64,000 bases of DNA from Rhodococcus sp. (in: high G+C Gram-positive bacteria) (GCF_023264675.1 NZ_JAHFVG010000026.1:19155-83154); one strand, 5' to 3'. Positions 48,742-57,225 are shown, counted from the stretch's first letter. The notes: generated from the letters alone by a model not told the origin. Program-made: numbers and translations.

Positions 48742-49155
48742 TCAGCGTACGAACGGCATCACGGTGCGCACCTTGGGATCGCGAAGGTACAGCGCGCCCC
48801 ACACGACGGCACCGACGTAGACGGCGAACAGAACGGTGCTGAACAACGGCTTGTCGACGCGCCAGTTGGTCAGCACCGCCCCGCCGAGGTAGCCGGTGAG
48901 CAGGACAGCACCGAGAAATGCAGTGCGGGGCAACAGGTACAGCGCCAAGCACACCAGCAGTATGGCGCCGATGATCGGCGTCATCTCCTCGCGTAGGCCG
49001 AGTTCGATCGATGCTGTGCGCACCTCGTCGACCTCCAACAGCTTGGTGACTCCGTCGAAAATCAAGAAGATCGCGATCAATCCCGTCAGTACCCAGCCGA
49101 TTCGAGCTGCGGTGCGCGAGTTGGTCGGTGTCGTCGATGTGGTCGGTGCGCTCAT
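48742..49155 (-). CDS. DoxX-like membrane protein
   Basis: A 137-residue protein with four membrane helices: GWVLTGLIAIFLIFDGVTKLLEV, TPIIGAILLVCLALYLLP, TAFLGAVLLTGYLGGAVLTNW and FSTVLFAVYVGAVVWGALYL. This is the DoxX/DoxD-like layout with the usual GGA segment. Function unknown. Start ATG with GGAGA 5 bases upstream. It is downstream of an ArsR regulator and a serine-hydrolase lipoprotein on the same strand and may be transcribed with them. Confidence 0.8.
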   Translation of the reverse strand: MSAPTTSTTPTNSRTAARIGWVLTGLIAIFLIFDGVTKLLEVDEVRTASIELGLREEMTPIIGAILLVCLALYLLPRTAFLGAVLLTGYLGGAVLTNWRVDKPLFSTVLFAVYVGAVVWGALYLRDPKVRTVMPFVR

Positions 49156-49250
49156 GGTGTTCTCCGATGTTCACGAGGGTGGACGTACTTGCCTGTATCG
49201 ACACCTCTCGTCTCGAGAACTCATCGCGGGCCCCCGTCGGGGCAGAAAAC

Positions 49251-49721
49251 TTACGTCCCCAGCTCGCCTGAAATGTCGCCGGCGGAGAGCATCGAGACGA
49301 GCAACGGTATGACCTTCTTCGCCCCGATTCGGTAGTCCCCGCGAGAGTGCTGCTCGACGATGTTCGCCGAGCTCAACGTCTTGAGATGGTGGTAGACCTG
49401 ACCAGGGGAGCCGAGGCCGACCTCCTTCTGGAGCTCGGCCGCATTGGCCGGCCCGCGCAGGAGCATCCTGACGATCTGCAATCTCACCGGATGGCCGAGC
49501 GCCGCCAGTACCTCCGACGTCCGTGACACCGGTAGCTCCAGAATCGCGTCGGGTGTGTAGCGGATGTTCCACGTCACCTCGCCGTCCAGGCGACTCTCGC
49601 CGCCATAGGTGACGAGGCCACCTGTCGCGGGCCTCGCCGGAGCCACCGGACGGGCCGCTGCTTCCAGGCCTGCCACGCGTGCCTCCAATTCGGCCAGCCT
49701 GGCCTCGACGTCCTCGCTCAC
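49251..49721 (-). CDS. ArsR-family transcriptional regulator
   Basis: A 156-residue winged helix: LAALGHPVRLQIVRMLLRGPANAAELQKEVGLGSPGQVYHHLKTLSSANIVEQ. The N terminus is a short coiled coil (EARLAELEARVAGLEAA). The GTG start overlaps the stop of the upstream lipoprotein gene (GTGA). It likely regulates the operon formed by the lipoprotein, itself and the DoxX-like gene. Confidence 0.85.
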   Translation of the reverse strand: MSEDVEARLAELEARVAGLEAAARPVAPARPATGGLVTYGGESRLDGEVTWNIRYTPDAILELPVSRTSEVLAALGHPVRLQIVRMLLRGPANAAELQKEVGLGSPGQVYHHLKTLSSANIVEQHSRGDYRIGAKKVIPLLVSMLSAGDISGELGT

Positions 49722-50866
49722 ACGACGCAGGCTATCCGGTCGAGCGCCGAGAGCCCTGAGCCGTCGCTCGATCCAGAATCACCGCCCGATCCAGAATCAC
49801 CGCTCGCCGAGTTCATGGCGTCGATGATGAGGGCCTGCTCGTGGACGAGTCCCGCAGTCGCTGCCTGATACCGGTCGGCATCGAGGCCGTCGATCAGCCA
49901 CACCGCCGTCGCGGTCGAACCGTCCTCACGCCTGAGCTCGAAGGCCTGCGTCAAAACCCCGGGAAAGCTGCCTCCCTTGAAGCCGAGGCCGAGTACGCCC
50001 TCGGGAGGCTGTTGGTACTCGAGCTTGCTCAGAGCCAGATCGCTTCCGTCGCCGAAGCTTCCGTCCGCCAGTGCGCGGTAGATGCCGTTCAGCTCGCGTG
50101 CGGAGCCCTTGGCGAATGTCGACTCCAGACCGGCGGCTTGCGCGTCGTAACTCGGGATGACGACAGCGTTGTTCACGTCGGCGCGGAACTGCGAGTCGAA
50201 CGCCCACTTGTTGGCGACGTCCCAGGGGTCACCGACGGCAACACTCGGGGCGAAGAGCGCCAGGAAAGTGCCCGCGAGGCTCGGGACCTCGAAGTCGTCC
50301 CACCCGCCCGCGGCGGCGGCGTCGACGATTGCCTGATCACCCAGTCGGTGACGCAGGTAGTCCGGAACCGCGTTGTCGCTCTCCTGGATCATCGCCGTCA
50401 CCATGTCGTCGAGGCGGACGGTCGAGCTGGGATCCGTCGCGCCGATGCCGTCGTTCGCGATCCCGAGACGCTTCAAAGCCTCGGGGTGCGCGCCGCCGTC
50501 GGTTCCGGGGACATACCACCGCTCCCAATCCGTGAGCGGGACCTGCTCGTCGGGATCGAGGGCACCGCCGGCGACCGCACGCGAATAGGCCGCGAGGTGA
50601 ACAACTTTCACCGCTGACGCCAGAACCTGCGGATCTTCCGGCCGATGTTCGACGACGCGGCCCCTGCCGTCGTCGATCAGCACACTGACGTTCTCGGGCG
50701 ATTGGTCGATGAGGCCGAGCCAGCCGTCCTCGGTGTTCAAATCTGTCGAGGTGACGGGTGCACAGTCCGCAGGTTCGGCGACGTCGGTGACGCCCGTGTC
50801 GGTTGCCGTTCCGGCACATCCCGCCACCAGGACGAACGCCGCACACGAGGAGATGATGCGTCGCAC
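49718..50866 (-). CDS. Beta-lactamase-fold serine hydrolase lipoprotein
   Basis: A 382-residue lipoprotein. Signal peptide MRRIISSCAAFVLVAGC has a lipobox LVAG-C with lipidated Cys at 17. The active site follows class A beta-lactamases: SAVK with S84 and K87, SDN at 163-165, and KGG in FKGGSFPG at the third position. It probably hydrolyses a beta-lactam or a cell-wall peptide on the outer membrane face. The end carries two GDSGSG/GDSGSS units from 18-base repeats. The GTG start has GGAGG 4 bases upstream. Confidence 0.87.
   Translation of the reverse strand: MRRIISSCAAFVLVAGCAGTATDTGVTDVAEPADCAPVTSTDLNTEDGWLGLIDQSPENVSVLIDDGRGRVVEHRPEDPQVLASAVKVVHLAAYSRAVAGGALDPDEQVPLTDWERWYVPGTDGGAHPEALKRLGIANDGIGATDPSSTVRLDDMVTAMIQESDNAVPDYLRHRLGDQAIVDAAAAGGWDDFEVPSLAGTFLALFAPSVAVGDPWDVANKWAFDSQFRADVNNAVVIPSYDAQAAGLESTFAKGSARELNGIYRALADGSFGDGSDLALSKLEYQQPPEGVLGLGFKGGSFPGVLTQAFELRREDGSTATAVWLIDGLDADRYQAATAGLVHEQALIIDAMNSASGDSGSGGDSGSSDGSGLSALDRIACVV
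49766..49801 (-). repeat. Two 18-bp repeats at the end of the lipoprotein gene
   Basis: Two 18-base units (49766-49783 and 49784-49801 on the + strand) sharing the core CGATCCAGAATCACC, coding GDSGSS and GDSGSG in the minus-strand frame. Confidence 0.75.
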
Positions 50867-50886
50867 AGTGCCTCCAATCCAATATT

Positions 50887-50898
50887 CCGTAATTACGG
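50887..50898. promoter_or_regulatory. CCGTAATTACGG palindrome in lipoprotein promoter
   Basis: A perfect 12-base palindrome 21 bases upstream of the lipoprotein start, in an AT-rich stretch where a -10 box would lie. A likely operator for the ArsR regulator of the same operon. Confidence 0.5.
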
Positions 50899-50932
50899 TT
50901 TAACGTAACCCGGGCGGGCAACTGGATCAATG

Positions 50933-50946
50933 GGAACATATGTTCG
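50933..50946. promoter_or_regulatory. LexA-type SOS box
   Basis: GGAACATATGTTCG contains the palindrome GAACATATGTTC. With flanks it matches the mycobacterial LexA consensus TCGAAC-N4-GTTCGA at 10 of 12 defined positions. It lies about 67 bases upstream of the lipoprotein start and about 120 bases upstream of the zinc-protein start, so the controlled gene is uncertain. Confidence 0.7.
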
Positions 50947-51022
50947 ATTGCGTGTTAACCTGATCGGGCCGTCCGGGAGTGATGCTCACGGACGGTCCAC
51001 GCTTCCGATCAGGTGTCTCAGG

Positions 51023-51051
51023 CAGCCGTGTCACATAGAGCCGTGTCACAT
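51023..51051 (+). repeat. 14-bp direct repeat before the small zinc protein
   Basis: AGCCGTGTCACATA occurs at 51023-51036 and 51038-51051, 15 bases apart, with a weaker third copy reading into GTGTCGCATATG. The repeats lie between the LexA box and the ATG at 51069. Confidence 0.7.
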
Positions 51052-51068
51052 ACAGGCAGGTGTCGCAT

Positions 51069-51338
51069 ATGGATGTTCCCGGCACCCCGACAACGCTCCA
51101 TCGATTGGGCGATCGATGGGTCGAGAGCGCACCGTCGACGTGCGCTCGCGGTCATGCCCTCGGCCCGCGAACCGTGCTGGTCGGGTCGAGGGCATGCTCC
51201 TGCGGCCGCGGACACCACCGCACCCATGCCTGCCGAACGTGCGGTGACGTCACCTTCACGCCGCCGCTCGGCCCTCGCTGCTCCGACGCCAGCTTCGACT
51301 CACGCGGCAGTGACATCACGGGCGGTGACCAGCACTGA
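51069..51338 (+). CDS. Small Cys/His-rich (zinc-ribbon-like) protein
   Basis: An 89-residue protein with an ordered set of metal-ligand residues: C25 and H29 (CARGH), C43 and C45 (CSC), H49/H50/H53 (GHHRTH), C55 and C58 (CRTC) and C71. This suggests one or two zinc sites. ATG 51069 gives a compact start (MDVPGTPTTLHRLGDRWV). No family name comes to mind. A LexA box lies about 120 bases upstream and an alarmone synthetase gene 37 bases downstream, so a role in stress or DNA-damage response is possible but not shown. Confidence 0.6.
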   Translation: MDVPGTPTTLHRLGDRWVESAPSTCARGHALGPRTVLVGSRACSCGRGHHRTHACRTCGDVTFTPPLGPRCSDASFDSRGSDITGGDQH

Positions 51339-51375
51339 TGCCGCCGAGTCGGACATTGGTACAGAATCGTTGATT

Positions 51376-52116
51376 ATGGAGAGCAAGAACCCGGCGCCGA
51401 TCGATTTCGCCCAGTTACGAAACGACTTCACGCGTTTCATGATGAGTTACAAGTTCGGCATCGACGAGCTGATGACCAAGATCACCATCTTGAAAGAAGA
51501 GTTCACGCACATCCATCGGTACAGCCCGATCGAGCACGTCAGCTCGCGGCTGAAGACACCCGAAAGCATCATCACCAAAGCCGGCCGCAAGAACTGTCCG
51601 CTGACGCTCGACGACATCCGCACCAACATCGTCGACATCGCCGGCATCCGGATCACATGCAGTTTCATTTCCGACACCTACCGCATCGCGGACATGCTGA
51701 GCAGCCAGTCGGATGTGAAGGTTCTCGAGGTCAAGGACTACATCGCGCACCCGAAACCCAACGGCTACAAGAGCCTTCACGTCATCGTCGAGATCCCGGT
51801 CTTCATGAGCGATCGAGTACAACCGGTCCCGGTGGAATTGCAGATTCGGACGATCGCGATGGATTTCTGGGCGAGCCTGGAGCACAAGATCTTCTACAAG
51901 TACCACGGCACCATTCCCGCCCCGCTGCTCACCGAACTCACCGAAGCCGCAGCGCGGGCGAACGAGTTGGACGTAACGATGGAGCGCCTCCACGACGAGG
52001 TCGCCGAGTTCAAGAACGACCAGGTGGACGACGCTATTCATCTCGACTCCATGCCGCCGCTCGCACTGCCACGCGAGTTGCTGATGACCATCATGAACGG
52101 AAGCCGGGAAGTCTGA
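51376..52116 (+). CDS. Small alarmone synthetase (RelA/SpoT-domain GTP pyrophosphokinase)
   Basis: A 246-residue protein with a single RelA/SpoT nucleotidyltransferase domain: IDELMTKITILKEEFTHIHRYSPIEHVSSRLKTPESI, the metal-site motif IVDIAGIRITCSFISDTYRIADML, PKPNGYKSLHVIVEIPV and VPVELQIRTIAMDFWASLEHKI. There is no hydrolase (HD) or ACT domain, so it is a small alarmone synthetase that makes (p)ppGpp or pGpp. GTG 51325 is another possible start. It follows the Cys/His-rich gene after 37 bases. Confidence 0.88.
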   Translation: MESKNPAPIDFAQLRNDFTRFMMSYKFGIDELMTKITILKEEFTHIHRYSPIEHVSSRLKTPESIITKAGRKNCPLTLDDIRTNIVDIAGIRITCSFISDTYRIADMLSSQSDVKVLEVKDYIAHPKPNGYKSLHVIVEIPVFMSDRVQPVPVELQIRTIAMDFWASLEHKIFYKYHGTIPAPLLTELTEAAARANELDVTMERLHDEVAEFKNDQVDDAIHLDSMPPLALPRELLMTIMNGSREV

Positions 52117-52179
52117 GCAGTCGATCCATTGCGTCGTCTATGCCAGTCTCGAATCGATGCTAGAGAGCGCTAGATATCC

Positions 52180-53028
52180 CTACAGTCGTTCGATCAGCCT
52201 CATCGCATCGTGCGGTGCGTAGCCCTTGACGTCGTTGTCGAAGTAGACGAACACGTCGAGCCCCCGTTCCCTCCACTCGGCGATACGCTGCGCCCACCCG
52301 TCCAACGCGACGTCGTCGTATCCGCTCGCGTAGAGCTCCTCGGCCCCGTGGAGACGGACGTACACGAAGTCCGCTGTCGGCGTCTCCACGTACGGATATT
52401 TGCCTCCGCTGTCCGCGACGACGAACGCGATGTCCTTCTCCCGCAGTAGCTCGACGGCGTCCGGGATGTCGAAACTCGGGTGCCGTACTTCGAGCGCATA
52501 CCGCAGTGGTCTGTCGGCGTCGGCGACAAGGCTGACACGATCCTCGGCCAACTTGTCGTCGCGCCTCTCGGCGAGTTCGATTGCCGCCGTTGTGGTTCGC
52601 GGCAAGAGATCGAAGAATGCTGCAAGCTTGTCGGCGTCGAACTGGAAGTTGGGTGGCAGCTGCCACAGGAACGGCCCCAACTTCGGGCCGAGACTCAGCA
52701 CACCGGTGGCGAAGAAGTTCGCGAGCGCAGGTTCCGCGCCGACGAGACGCTTCACATGGGTGATGTACCGGCCGCCTTTGATCGAGAACACGAAGTCCTC
52801 CGGCGTCTCCGCTCGCCATTTCGCAAAGCTCGACGGCTTCTGCATGGCGTAGAAGGTGCCGTTGATCTCGATCGAGGTCAAATTCTCCGACGCGTACTCG
52901 AGTTCCCGTCGATGCGGTAGACCCTCGGGGTAGAAGTCGCCGCGCCACGGTGCATAGGTCCAACCCGAGATGCCTACCCTGACCTCGGGCTCGCGCCTGG
53001 CTGCTGATGACGTACGACGGGCCGACAT
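52180..53028 (-). CDS. DUF72-domain protein (UPF0759, TIM-barrel)
   Basis: A 282-residue member of DUF72, a TIM-barrel family of unknown function (YecE type): VRVGISGWTYAPWRGDFYPEGLPHRRELEYASENLTSIEINGTFYAM, DFVFSIKGGRYITHVKRL, LGPFLWQLPPNFQFD, ALEVRHPSF and VYVRLHGAEELYASGYDDVALDGWAQRI. ATG 53028 is selected. Related proteins have been linked to nucleic-acid or redox functions without proof. Confidence 0.87.
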   Translation of the reverse strand: MSARRTSSAARREPEVRVGISGWTYAPWRGDFYPEGLPHRRELEYASENLTSIEINGTFYAMQKPSSFAKWRAETPEDFVFSIKGGRYITHVKRLVGAEPALANFFATGVLSLGPKLGPFLWQLPPNFQFDADKLAAFFDLLPRTTTAAIELAERRDDKLAEDRVSLVADADRPLRYALEVRHPSFDIPDAVELLREKDIAFVVADSGGKYPYVETPTADFVYVRLHGAEELYASGYDDVALDGWAQRIAEWRERGLDVFVYFDNDVKGYAPHDAMRLIERL

Positions 53029-53077
53029 GCGACACAGTATGCGGCTTCGCCACTCGTGAGCGCACGACCACCGCCGA

Positions 53078-53105
53078 GTGTCGCCCCGCACGCGCGGGGC
53101 GACAC
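53078..53105. terminator. Perfect 12-bp hairpin between DUF72 and MHS genes
   Basis: GTGTCGCCCCGC (53078-53089) and GCGGGGCGACAC (53094-53105) pair perfectly around ACGC, 4 bases before the stop codon of the MHS gene on the minus strand. It likely ends the 57 kb operon. A poly-T tract is weak, so it may act as a mRNA-stability hairpin. Confidence 0.6.
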
Positions 53106-53109
53106 CTCG

Positions 53110-54459
53110 CTACACGGGCAGAGACGACTTGCCGGTCTCGCGAATCGTCAGCACGGTGGCGAACCCGATCGCACAGACTCCCATCACCCAGTAGGCGGGC
53201 GACATACTGTTTCCTGTCGATTCGACCAGTTGCGCTGCGACGTACGGGGCAGTTCCACCTGCCGCGATCGTGCCGATGTTGAATCCGAGCGACACTCCGG
53301 TGTATCGGACTGCACGCGGGAACAATTCGGTGAACAGCGGGAACGCAGGCACCTGCACCACGCCGTTGAGCACCATGTACACGAAGTACACGATCCCGAC
53401 CACCACGATGCTGGCCGTCGATCCCAGAATCATGAACGCGGGCAGCGCGATCACGATGTAGGCGAGGTAACCCGCGAGCAGAACCGGCTTACGGCCGAAG
53501 CGATCGGTCAACATACCGCTCAAGGGGAAGGTGGCGCATGCCAACGCAATACTGACCGCAGAAGTCCAGTACACCGCGTCCTTGGAGAAGCCGAGATCCT
53601 TGATCAGATACACGCTGAAATAGGTGAGGCCGATGTAACCGGATCCGTTCATCGCAATGGCAATACCGATGACGCGAAGGACCGAGAACGGATTCTTCTT
53701 GACGACATCCGCCAACGGACTCTTGGCGACCTGGTTCTTCTCCGCCATCTCCTCGAATTCCGGAGTGTCTTCCAGCTTCAGACGAACACGAAGACAAACG
53801 AAGGCAAGAGGAAGCGCCAAGAGGAAGGGAATGCGCCAACCCCACGACGACATCTGCTCGTCGGTGGTTCCCAGAGCCACGAGGCCGACAACGGCTGCAG
53901 CGACGGCGAATCCGAGAGTCGACCCGATGGGCGTGAACGAGCCGAAGAATCCCCGACGGTTCGGCGGCGCCGACTCGGCGATATAGGTTGCAGCACCACC
54001 GATTTCACCACCGGCAGAGAAGCCCTGCGCCAGACGAATCAACACCAGCAGAACCGGGGCGAGGAAGCCCACCGACGAGTGCGTCGGAAGCAATCCGAGC
54101 ACACCGCAGGCAATACCCATGCATACGACGGTGATGACGAGCGCCGACCGACGACCACGCCGGTCACCGAGCCTGCCGAAGAAGATCCCACCGAGCGGGC
54201 GCGCGATGTAGGCCACTCCGAACACGGCCAGGGTAGCCAGAATCGACACGCCGGGGCTCGTCGACGGAAAGAAGAGCGGTGCGATGACGACGGCAAGAAA
54301 TCCGTACACGGCGAAGTCGTAGTACTCGATCAGGGTCCCGACGCCGCCGGCAATCGCAGCCCGTCGCGCAGTCGTGTTGGCGGCGGCAGAATTCGAGGCC
54401 GGTACGGCAGAAGTCGCGGCGTCCAGAGCTCGGGCGGGAGGGTGTTCCACGTTGGTCAT
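53110..54459 (-). CDS. MHS-family MFS transporter
   Basis: A 449-residue, 12-helix transporter of the metabolite:H+ symporter family (KgtP/ProP type): GGVGTLIEYYDFAVYGFLAVVIAPLFF, RPLGGIFFGRLGDRRGRRSAL (motif A) and AQGFSAGGEIGGAATYIAE. Family members import organic acids. It overlaps the LeuD-like gene by 4 bases (ATGA) and is the last gene of the lyase/hydratase operon, so it most likely brings in the operon's acid substrate. Confidence 0.9.
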   Translation of the reverse strand: MTNVEHPPARALDAATSAVPASNSAAANTTARRAAIAGGVGTLIEYYDFAVYGFLAVVIAPLFFPSTSPGVSILATLAVFGVAYIARPLGGIFFGRLGDRRGRRSALVITVVCMGIACGVLGLLPTHSSVGFLAPVLLVLIRLAQGFSAGGEIGGAATYIAESAPPNRRGFFGSFTPIGSTLGFAVAAAVVGLVALGTTDEQMSSWGWRIPFLLALPLAFVCLRVRLKLEDTPEFEEMAEKNQVAKSPLADVVKKNPFSVLRVIGIAIAMNGSGYIGLTYFSVYLIKDLGFSKDAVYWTSAVSIALACATFPLSGMLTDRFGRKPVLLAGYLAYIVIALPAFMILGSTASIVVVGIVYFVYMVLNGVVQVPAFPLFTELFPRAVRYTGVSLGFNIGTIAAGGTAPYVAAQLVESTGNSMSPAYWVMGVCAIGFATVLTIRETGKSSLPV

Positions 54460-54995
54460 GTCGGCTGTCCTTGGTGTGCGAGTGAATGTTCGGCGAGCAA
54501 AAGTTCGTAGGAACCGCCGGCCTCGACGACCTTGACGGTTCTGGCATTGGGCGGCGTGCCGATCAGTTCGGTGCCGTCGGCCGTACGCAACGACGCCGAC
54601 CGCCAGTCCAACGTCACGGCATCCCCGGTGGCAACACCGTCGCGCACACCAGGAATCGTGATGAGCGGCATTCCGTTGAAGGTTTCGCCTCGCCAGAACC
54701 CGGGAGAGAAGGATTCGGCGACGATCGCGGCGATTCCAGCGTTACGAAGCGCCACCATCGGCGGATAGTGCGGATGACCGTAACCGAAATTACGACCCCC
54801 GACGATGATGTCGCCCTGACGAACTCGATCGACGAACGTCGAATCGTACTCAGCCATGCACACCGACCGCAGATGATCCGGATCGTAGGACTTGATGTTG
54901 GAAACTCCGACCACAAGGTCGATGTCGAAATCGTCCCCGAAAACCCAGGCAACCGAGCCGACGATGACGTCCGGTGGCGGCGGATACGAACTCAC
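54456..54995 (-). CDS. LeuD-like aconitase-family small subunit
   Basis: A 179-residue beta-barrel 'swivel' domain: VWVFGDDFDIDLVVGV, CMAEYDSTFVDRVRQGDIIVGGRNFGYGHPHYPPMVAL and AIVAESFSPGFWRGETFNGMPLITIP. These are the IPMI-small-subunit elements. It pairs with the large subunit encoded just upstream (GTGA overlap) to form a two-subunit hydro-lyase. The sequence context (with a PEP-mutase-type lyase) argues against leucine biosynthesis. Confidence 0.87.
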   Translation of the reverse strand: MSSYPPPPDVIVGSVAWVFGDDFDIDLVVGVSNIKSYDPDHLRSVCMAEYDSTFVDRVRQGDIIVGGRNFGYGHPHYPPMVALRNAGIAAIVAESFSPGFWRGETFNGMPLITIPGVRDGVATGDAVTLDWRSASLRTADGTELIGTPPNARTVKVVEAGGSYELLLAEHSLAHQGQPT

Positions 54996-56284
54996 TGCAC
55001 TACCTCCTGCTGCATGGTCACCCGGTCACTCTGGTCATTCCGCAGGCTCCACTCCTGCACCGAACCGGCGAGGGCACTCGCCGCCACCGTGTACGGGGAC
55101 CCCATGTAGATGTTGGCGTCCGAGCTCCCCATTCTTCCCGAGATGTTCAGCACCCCGGTCGAAATGCAGTTTTCTCCCGCCTGCAGCGGCTTCTGATAAC
55201 CGAAGCAGAAGTCACAACTCGACACGGCGATGGTGGCACCCGCCGCACGGAGAACGTCGAGGATGCCCTCGCTCTCTGCCTGCTCGTGCACCTTCTGCGA
55301 CGTCGGGACCACATTGAGCTCCACACCGGGTGCGACCGTCCTACCGTCGAGCACCGATGCCGCCGCTCTCAGGTCCTCGATTCTGCCGCTCGCGCAGGAA
55401 CCGATGAATGCCTTCGTGATCGGCGTACCGGCAACCTCCTTCGCTGTCTTCGTGTTCGCCGCGCGTGCCGATCCCGGCTGGACGACGCGCGGAACCACCG
55501 AAGACAAGTCGATCGTGTAGCGCGCGACGTACTCGGCGTCGGCATCGGGATACACGGGCTCGAACTGTTGTCGCGCGACGTCGTGCGAGTACGCCAGCGA
55601 GATCTCGTCGGGCTCGAACACCGCGGAGACGGCACCGGTGAACATCGCCATTCCGCACAGTCCCTGACGGTGGTCGATCTTCATCGACCGAGCGCCAGGC
55701 CCGCCGAACTCCATCACCTGATGCGCACACCCGTCGGCACCGACCATGTCGATGATCGTGTGAACCAAGTCGCGGCTGTCGACCCCAGGCGCGAAGTCGC
55801 CGACGAGGTCGAATCGGGTGGTGGCCGGGATATCGACGTGAACCTGCCCGGTGACCCACGCCTCGATGAGGTCGCGGCGGATGCCCCAGCCGAGTGCGCC
55901 GAACGCTCCGACGCCGCTGATGTGCCCGTCGAAATGCACCAGAAAATCGCCCGGAACAGCAAGTCCCAGTTCGGCAGTCAACTGATGTCCGATCCCGCGG
56001 CCCTCGTGAAGTTCGATACCGTAGAAGTCGCACCAGTCACGCGTGACCTGATGAACTTCGGCCTCTTTGTCGTTGTTCTTCGTCAGCATGTGATCGATGA
56101 ACACCACGTAGCGGCTCGGATCGGTCAGCTCGGTGATACCGAAATCGTCGCGCATCTGACGGAACATCACGTCGGTGTATCCGGGGAAGTCGTACGCGAT
56201 CATGCGGGCGGGGCGGACCGCGTGGTTCTCCCTGGCCCTGACCGTCGTGGCGTCGGCAGTGCGAGCCAGAATTTTCTCCGTCAT
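54992..56284 (-). CDS. LeuC-like aconitase-family large subunit
   Basis: A 430-residue [4Fe-4S] hydro-lyase large subunit. Motifs: DHMLTKNNDKEAEVHQ, the Cys ligands in AFIGSCASGR and SSCDFCFGY, and ISTGVLNISGRMGS. Together with the small subunit it should hydrate a double bond of an alkyl-substituted maleate-type acid, as dimethylmaleate hydratase or isopropylmalate isomerase do. The start is ATG 56284; a GTG at 56305 would overlap the lyase stop by 4 bases (GTGA), in line with the other junctions of this operon. Confidence 0.85.
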   Translation of the reverse strand: MTEKILARTADATTVRARENHAVRPARMIAYDFPGYTDVMFRQMRDDFGITELTDPSRYVVFIDHMLTKNNDKEAEVHQVTRDWCDFYGIELHEGRGIGHQLTAELGLAVPGDFLVHFDGHISGVGAFGALGWGIRRDLIEAWVTGQVHVDIPATTRFDLVGDFAPGVDSRDLVHTIIDMVGADGCAHQVMEFGGPGARSMKIDHRQGLCGMAMFTGAVSAVFEPDEISLAYSHDVARQQFEPVYPDADAEYVARYTIDLSSVVPRVVQPGSARAANTKTAKEVAGTPITKAFIGSCASGRIEDLRAAASVLDGRTVAPGVELNVVPTSQKVHEQAESEGILDVLRAAGATIAVSSCDFCFGYQKPLQAGENCISTGVLNISGRMGSSDANIYMGSPYTVAASALAGSVQEWSLRNDQSDRVTMQQEVVQ

Positions 56285-56301
56285 CGTGAATCCCACGCCG
56301 A

Positions 56302-57171
56302 TCACCGAACCGATTCGGCGGGAAGGTATTTGCGCTGCTTCGCTTCCACCTCGGGAAATCCGATGAGGTCGACGAAGTCGTGATGCGAGAGCGCATCGGC
56401 GCTCACCGCCGCGGGTGCCTCCCCGCCGGCCAGGCGTCGCAGCGCCTCGCGCGCAGCCCCCGTTGCGGCCATGAGCACCTGGGTCGGGAGGAGAGCGAGC
56501 CGCACACCGATCTGATTCAGTACCTCAGGAGTGAAGTCGCGTTCGGTCCAGGTCGACGCGGTCAGAGTGGCCATCAGGGGGACACCGACCTCGGCGTGGC
56601 ATCGTTCCCATTCCTCGATCGTCTCGAAGGTCTTGGTCACCGGCATGATCATGTCGGCCCCCGCATCCACGTAGGCCTGACCTCGTCGGATCGCGTCGTC
56701 ACCTCTCGAGTCGGTACGCGCGATCAGCAGCACCGAGTCCGGGATCGAATCACGAACCGCGCGGATCTTGCCTGTCGCTTCGGCGATGTCGATCAGGGCC
56801 ACTGGCTCTCCGACACAGATCGGGCAGGATTTCGGAGACACCTGGTCCTCCATGAACATTCCCTGAACGCCTGCATCGACGAACTTCGAGGCGGTACGTG
56901 CCGCGTTCACGGCATTGCCGTAGCCCGTGTCGATATCGGCGACCAGGGGAAGCTTCGAGGACTCGCGAATGGTTCGCACTGCGGTCAGGTTCTCGGTCAT
57001 CGTGTACAGCTCGGCGTCGGGTAAGCCGAGAGCAGCGGACACCGCGAAACCCGATGCGCACAGGGCGTCGAACCCTGCCTGTTCGGCAAGCCTCGCGGTC
57101 AGTCCGTCCCACACGCCGGGGGCGTAGACCAGCCCGGCGTCGGTCAGCTCTTTCAGGGTTCGATCCGTCAT
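56302..57171 (-). CDS. Isocitrate lyase/PEP-mutase family lyase
   Basis: A 289-residue TIM barrel of the PEPM/ICL superfamily: GVWDGLTARLAEQAGFDALCASGFAVSAALGLPDAEL, ADIDTGYGN (78-86), MEDQVSPKSC (107-116, containing the mobile-loop Lys and Cys) and IARTDSRGDDAIRRGQAYVDAGADMIM. Members cleave C-C bonds in 2-methylisocitrate, 2,3-dimethylmalate and oxaloacetate, or act on phosphonates. Next to a LeuCD-like pair, the closest known parallel is 2,3-dimethylmalate lyase. ATG 57171 is chosen; ATG 57183 is close. First gene of the operon. Confidence 0.87.
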   Translation of the reverse strand: MTDRTLKELTDAGLVYAPGVWDGLTARLAEQAGFDALCASGFAVSAALGLPDAELYTMTENLTAVRTIRESSKLPLVADIDTGYGNAVNAARTASKFVDAGVQGMFMEDQVSPKSCPICVGEPVALIDIAEATGKIRAVRDSIPDSVLLIARTDSRGDDAIRRGQAYVDAGADMIMPVTKTFETIEEWERCHAEVGVPLMATLTASTWTERDFTPEVLNQIGVRLALLPTQVLMAATGAAREALRRLAGGEAPAAVSADALSHHDFVDLIGFPEVEAKQRKYLPAESVR

Positions 57172-57207
57172 GTCGCACACCATCCGTTTCATGCATTCGT
57201 TTCGCAT

Positions 57208-57225
57208 TGCGGAATGCATTCCGCA
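57208..57225. promoter_or_regulatory. 18-bp perfect palindrome, probable IclR operator
   Basis: TGCGGAATGCATTCCGCA reads the same on both strands. It lies 36 bases upstream of the lyase start and 69 bases upstream of the IclR start, the typical site for an IclR-type regulator of a divergent catabolic operon. Further ATGCATTC half-sites stand nearby at 57191. Confidence 0.75.

Noticed and set aside
31574..52175. Recurring CTAGAGAG word (31574, 32393, 52163)
   Set aside because: Only a few copies in AT-rich gaps with no shared spacing or neighbouring gene type; too weak to call a family of sites.
53056..54510. 484-residue plus-strand frame over the MHS transporter
   Set aside because: Highly charged composition with no helix or motif, whereas the minus strand encodes a complete 12-helix transporter.
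53110..56284. Leucine biosynthesis leuCD
   Set aside because: The pair is coupled to a PEPM-type lyase, an importer and an IclR regulator, and both subunits deviate from biosynthetic LeuCD in length and gene order.
54974..56383. 469-residue plus-strand frame over the LeuC-like gene
   Set aside because: It is antisense to the hydratase, His/Arg-rich without motifs; the hydratase carries the Fe-S Cys set and 4-base junctions.
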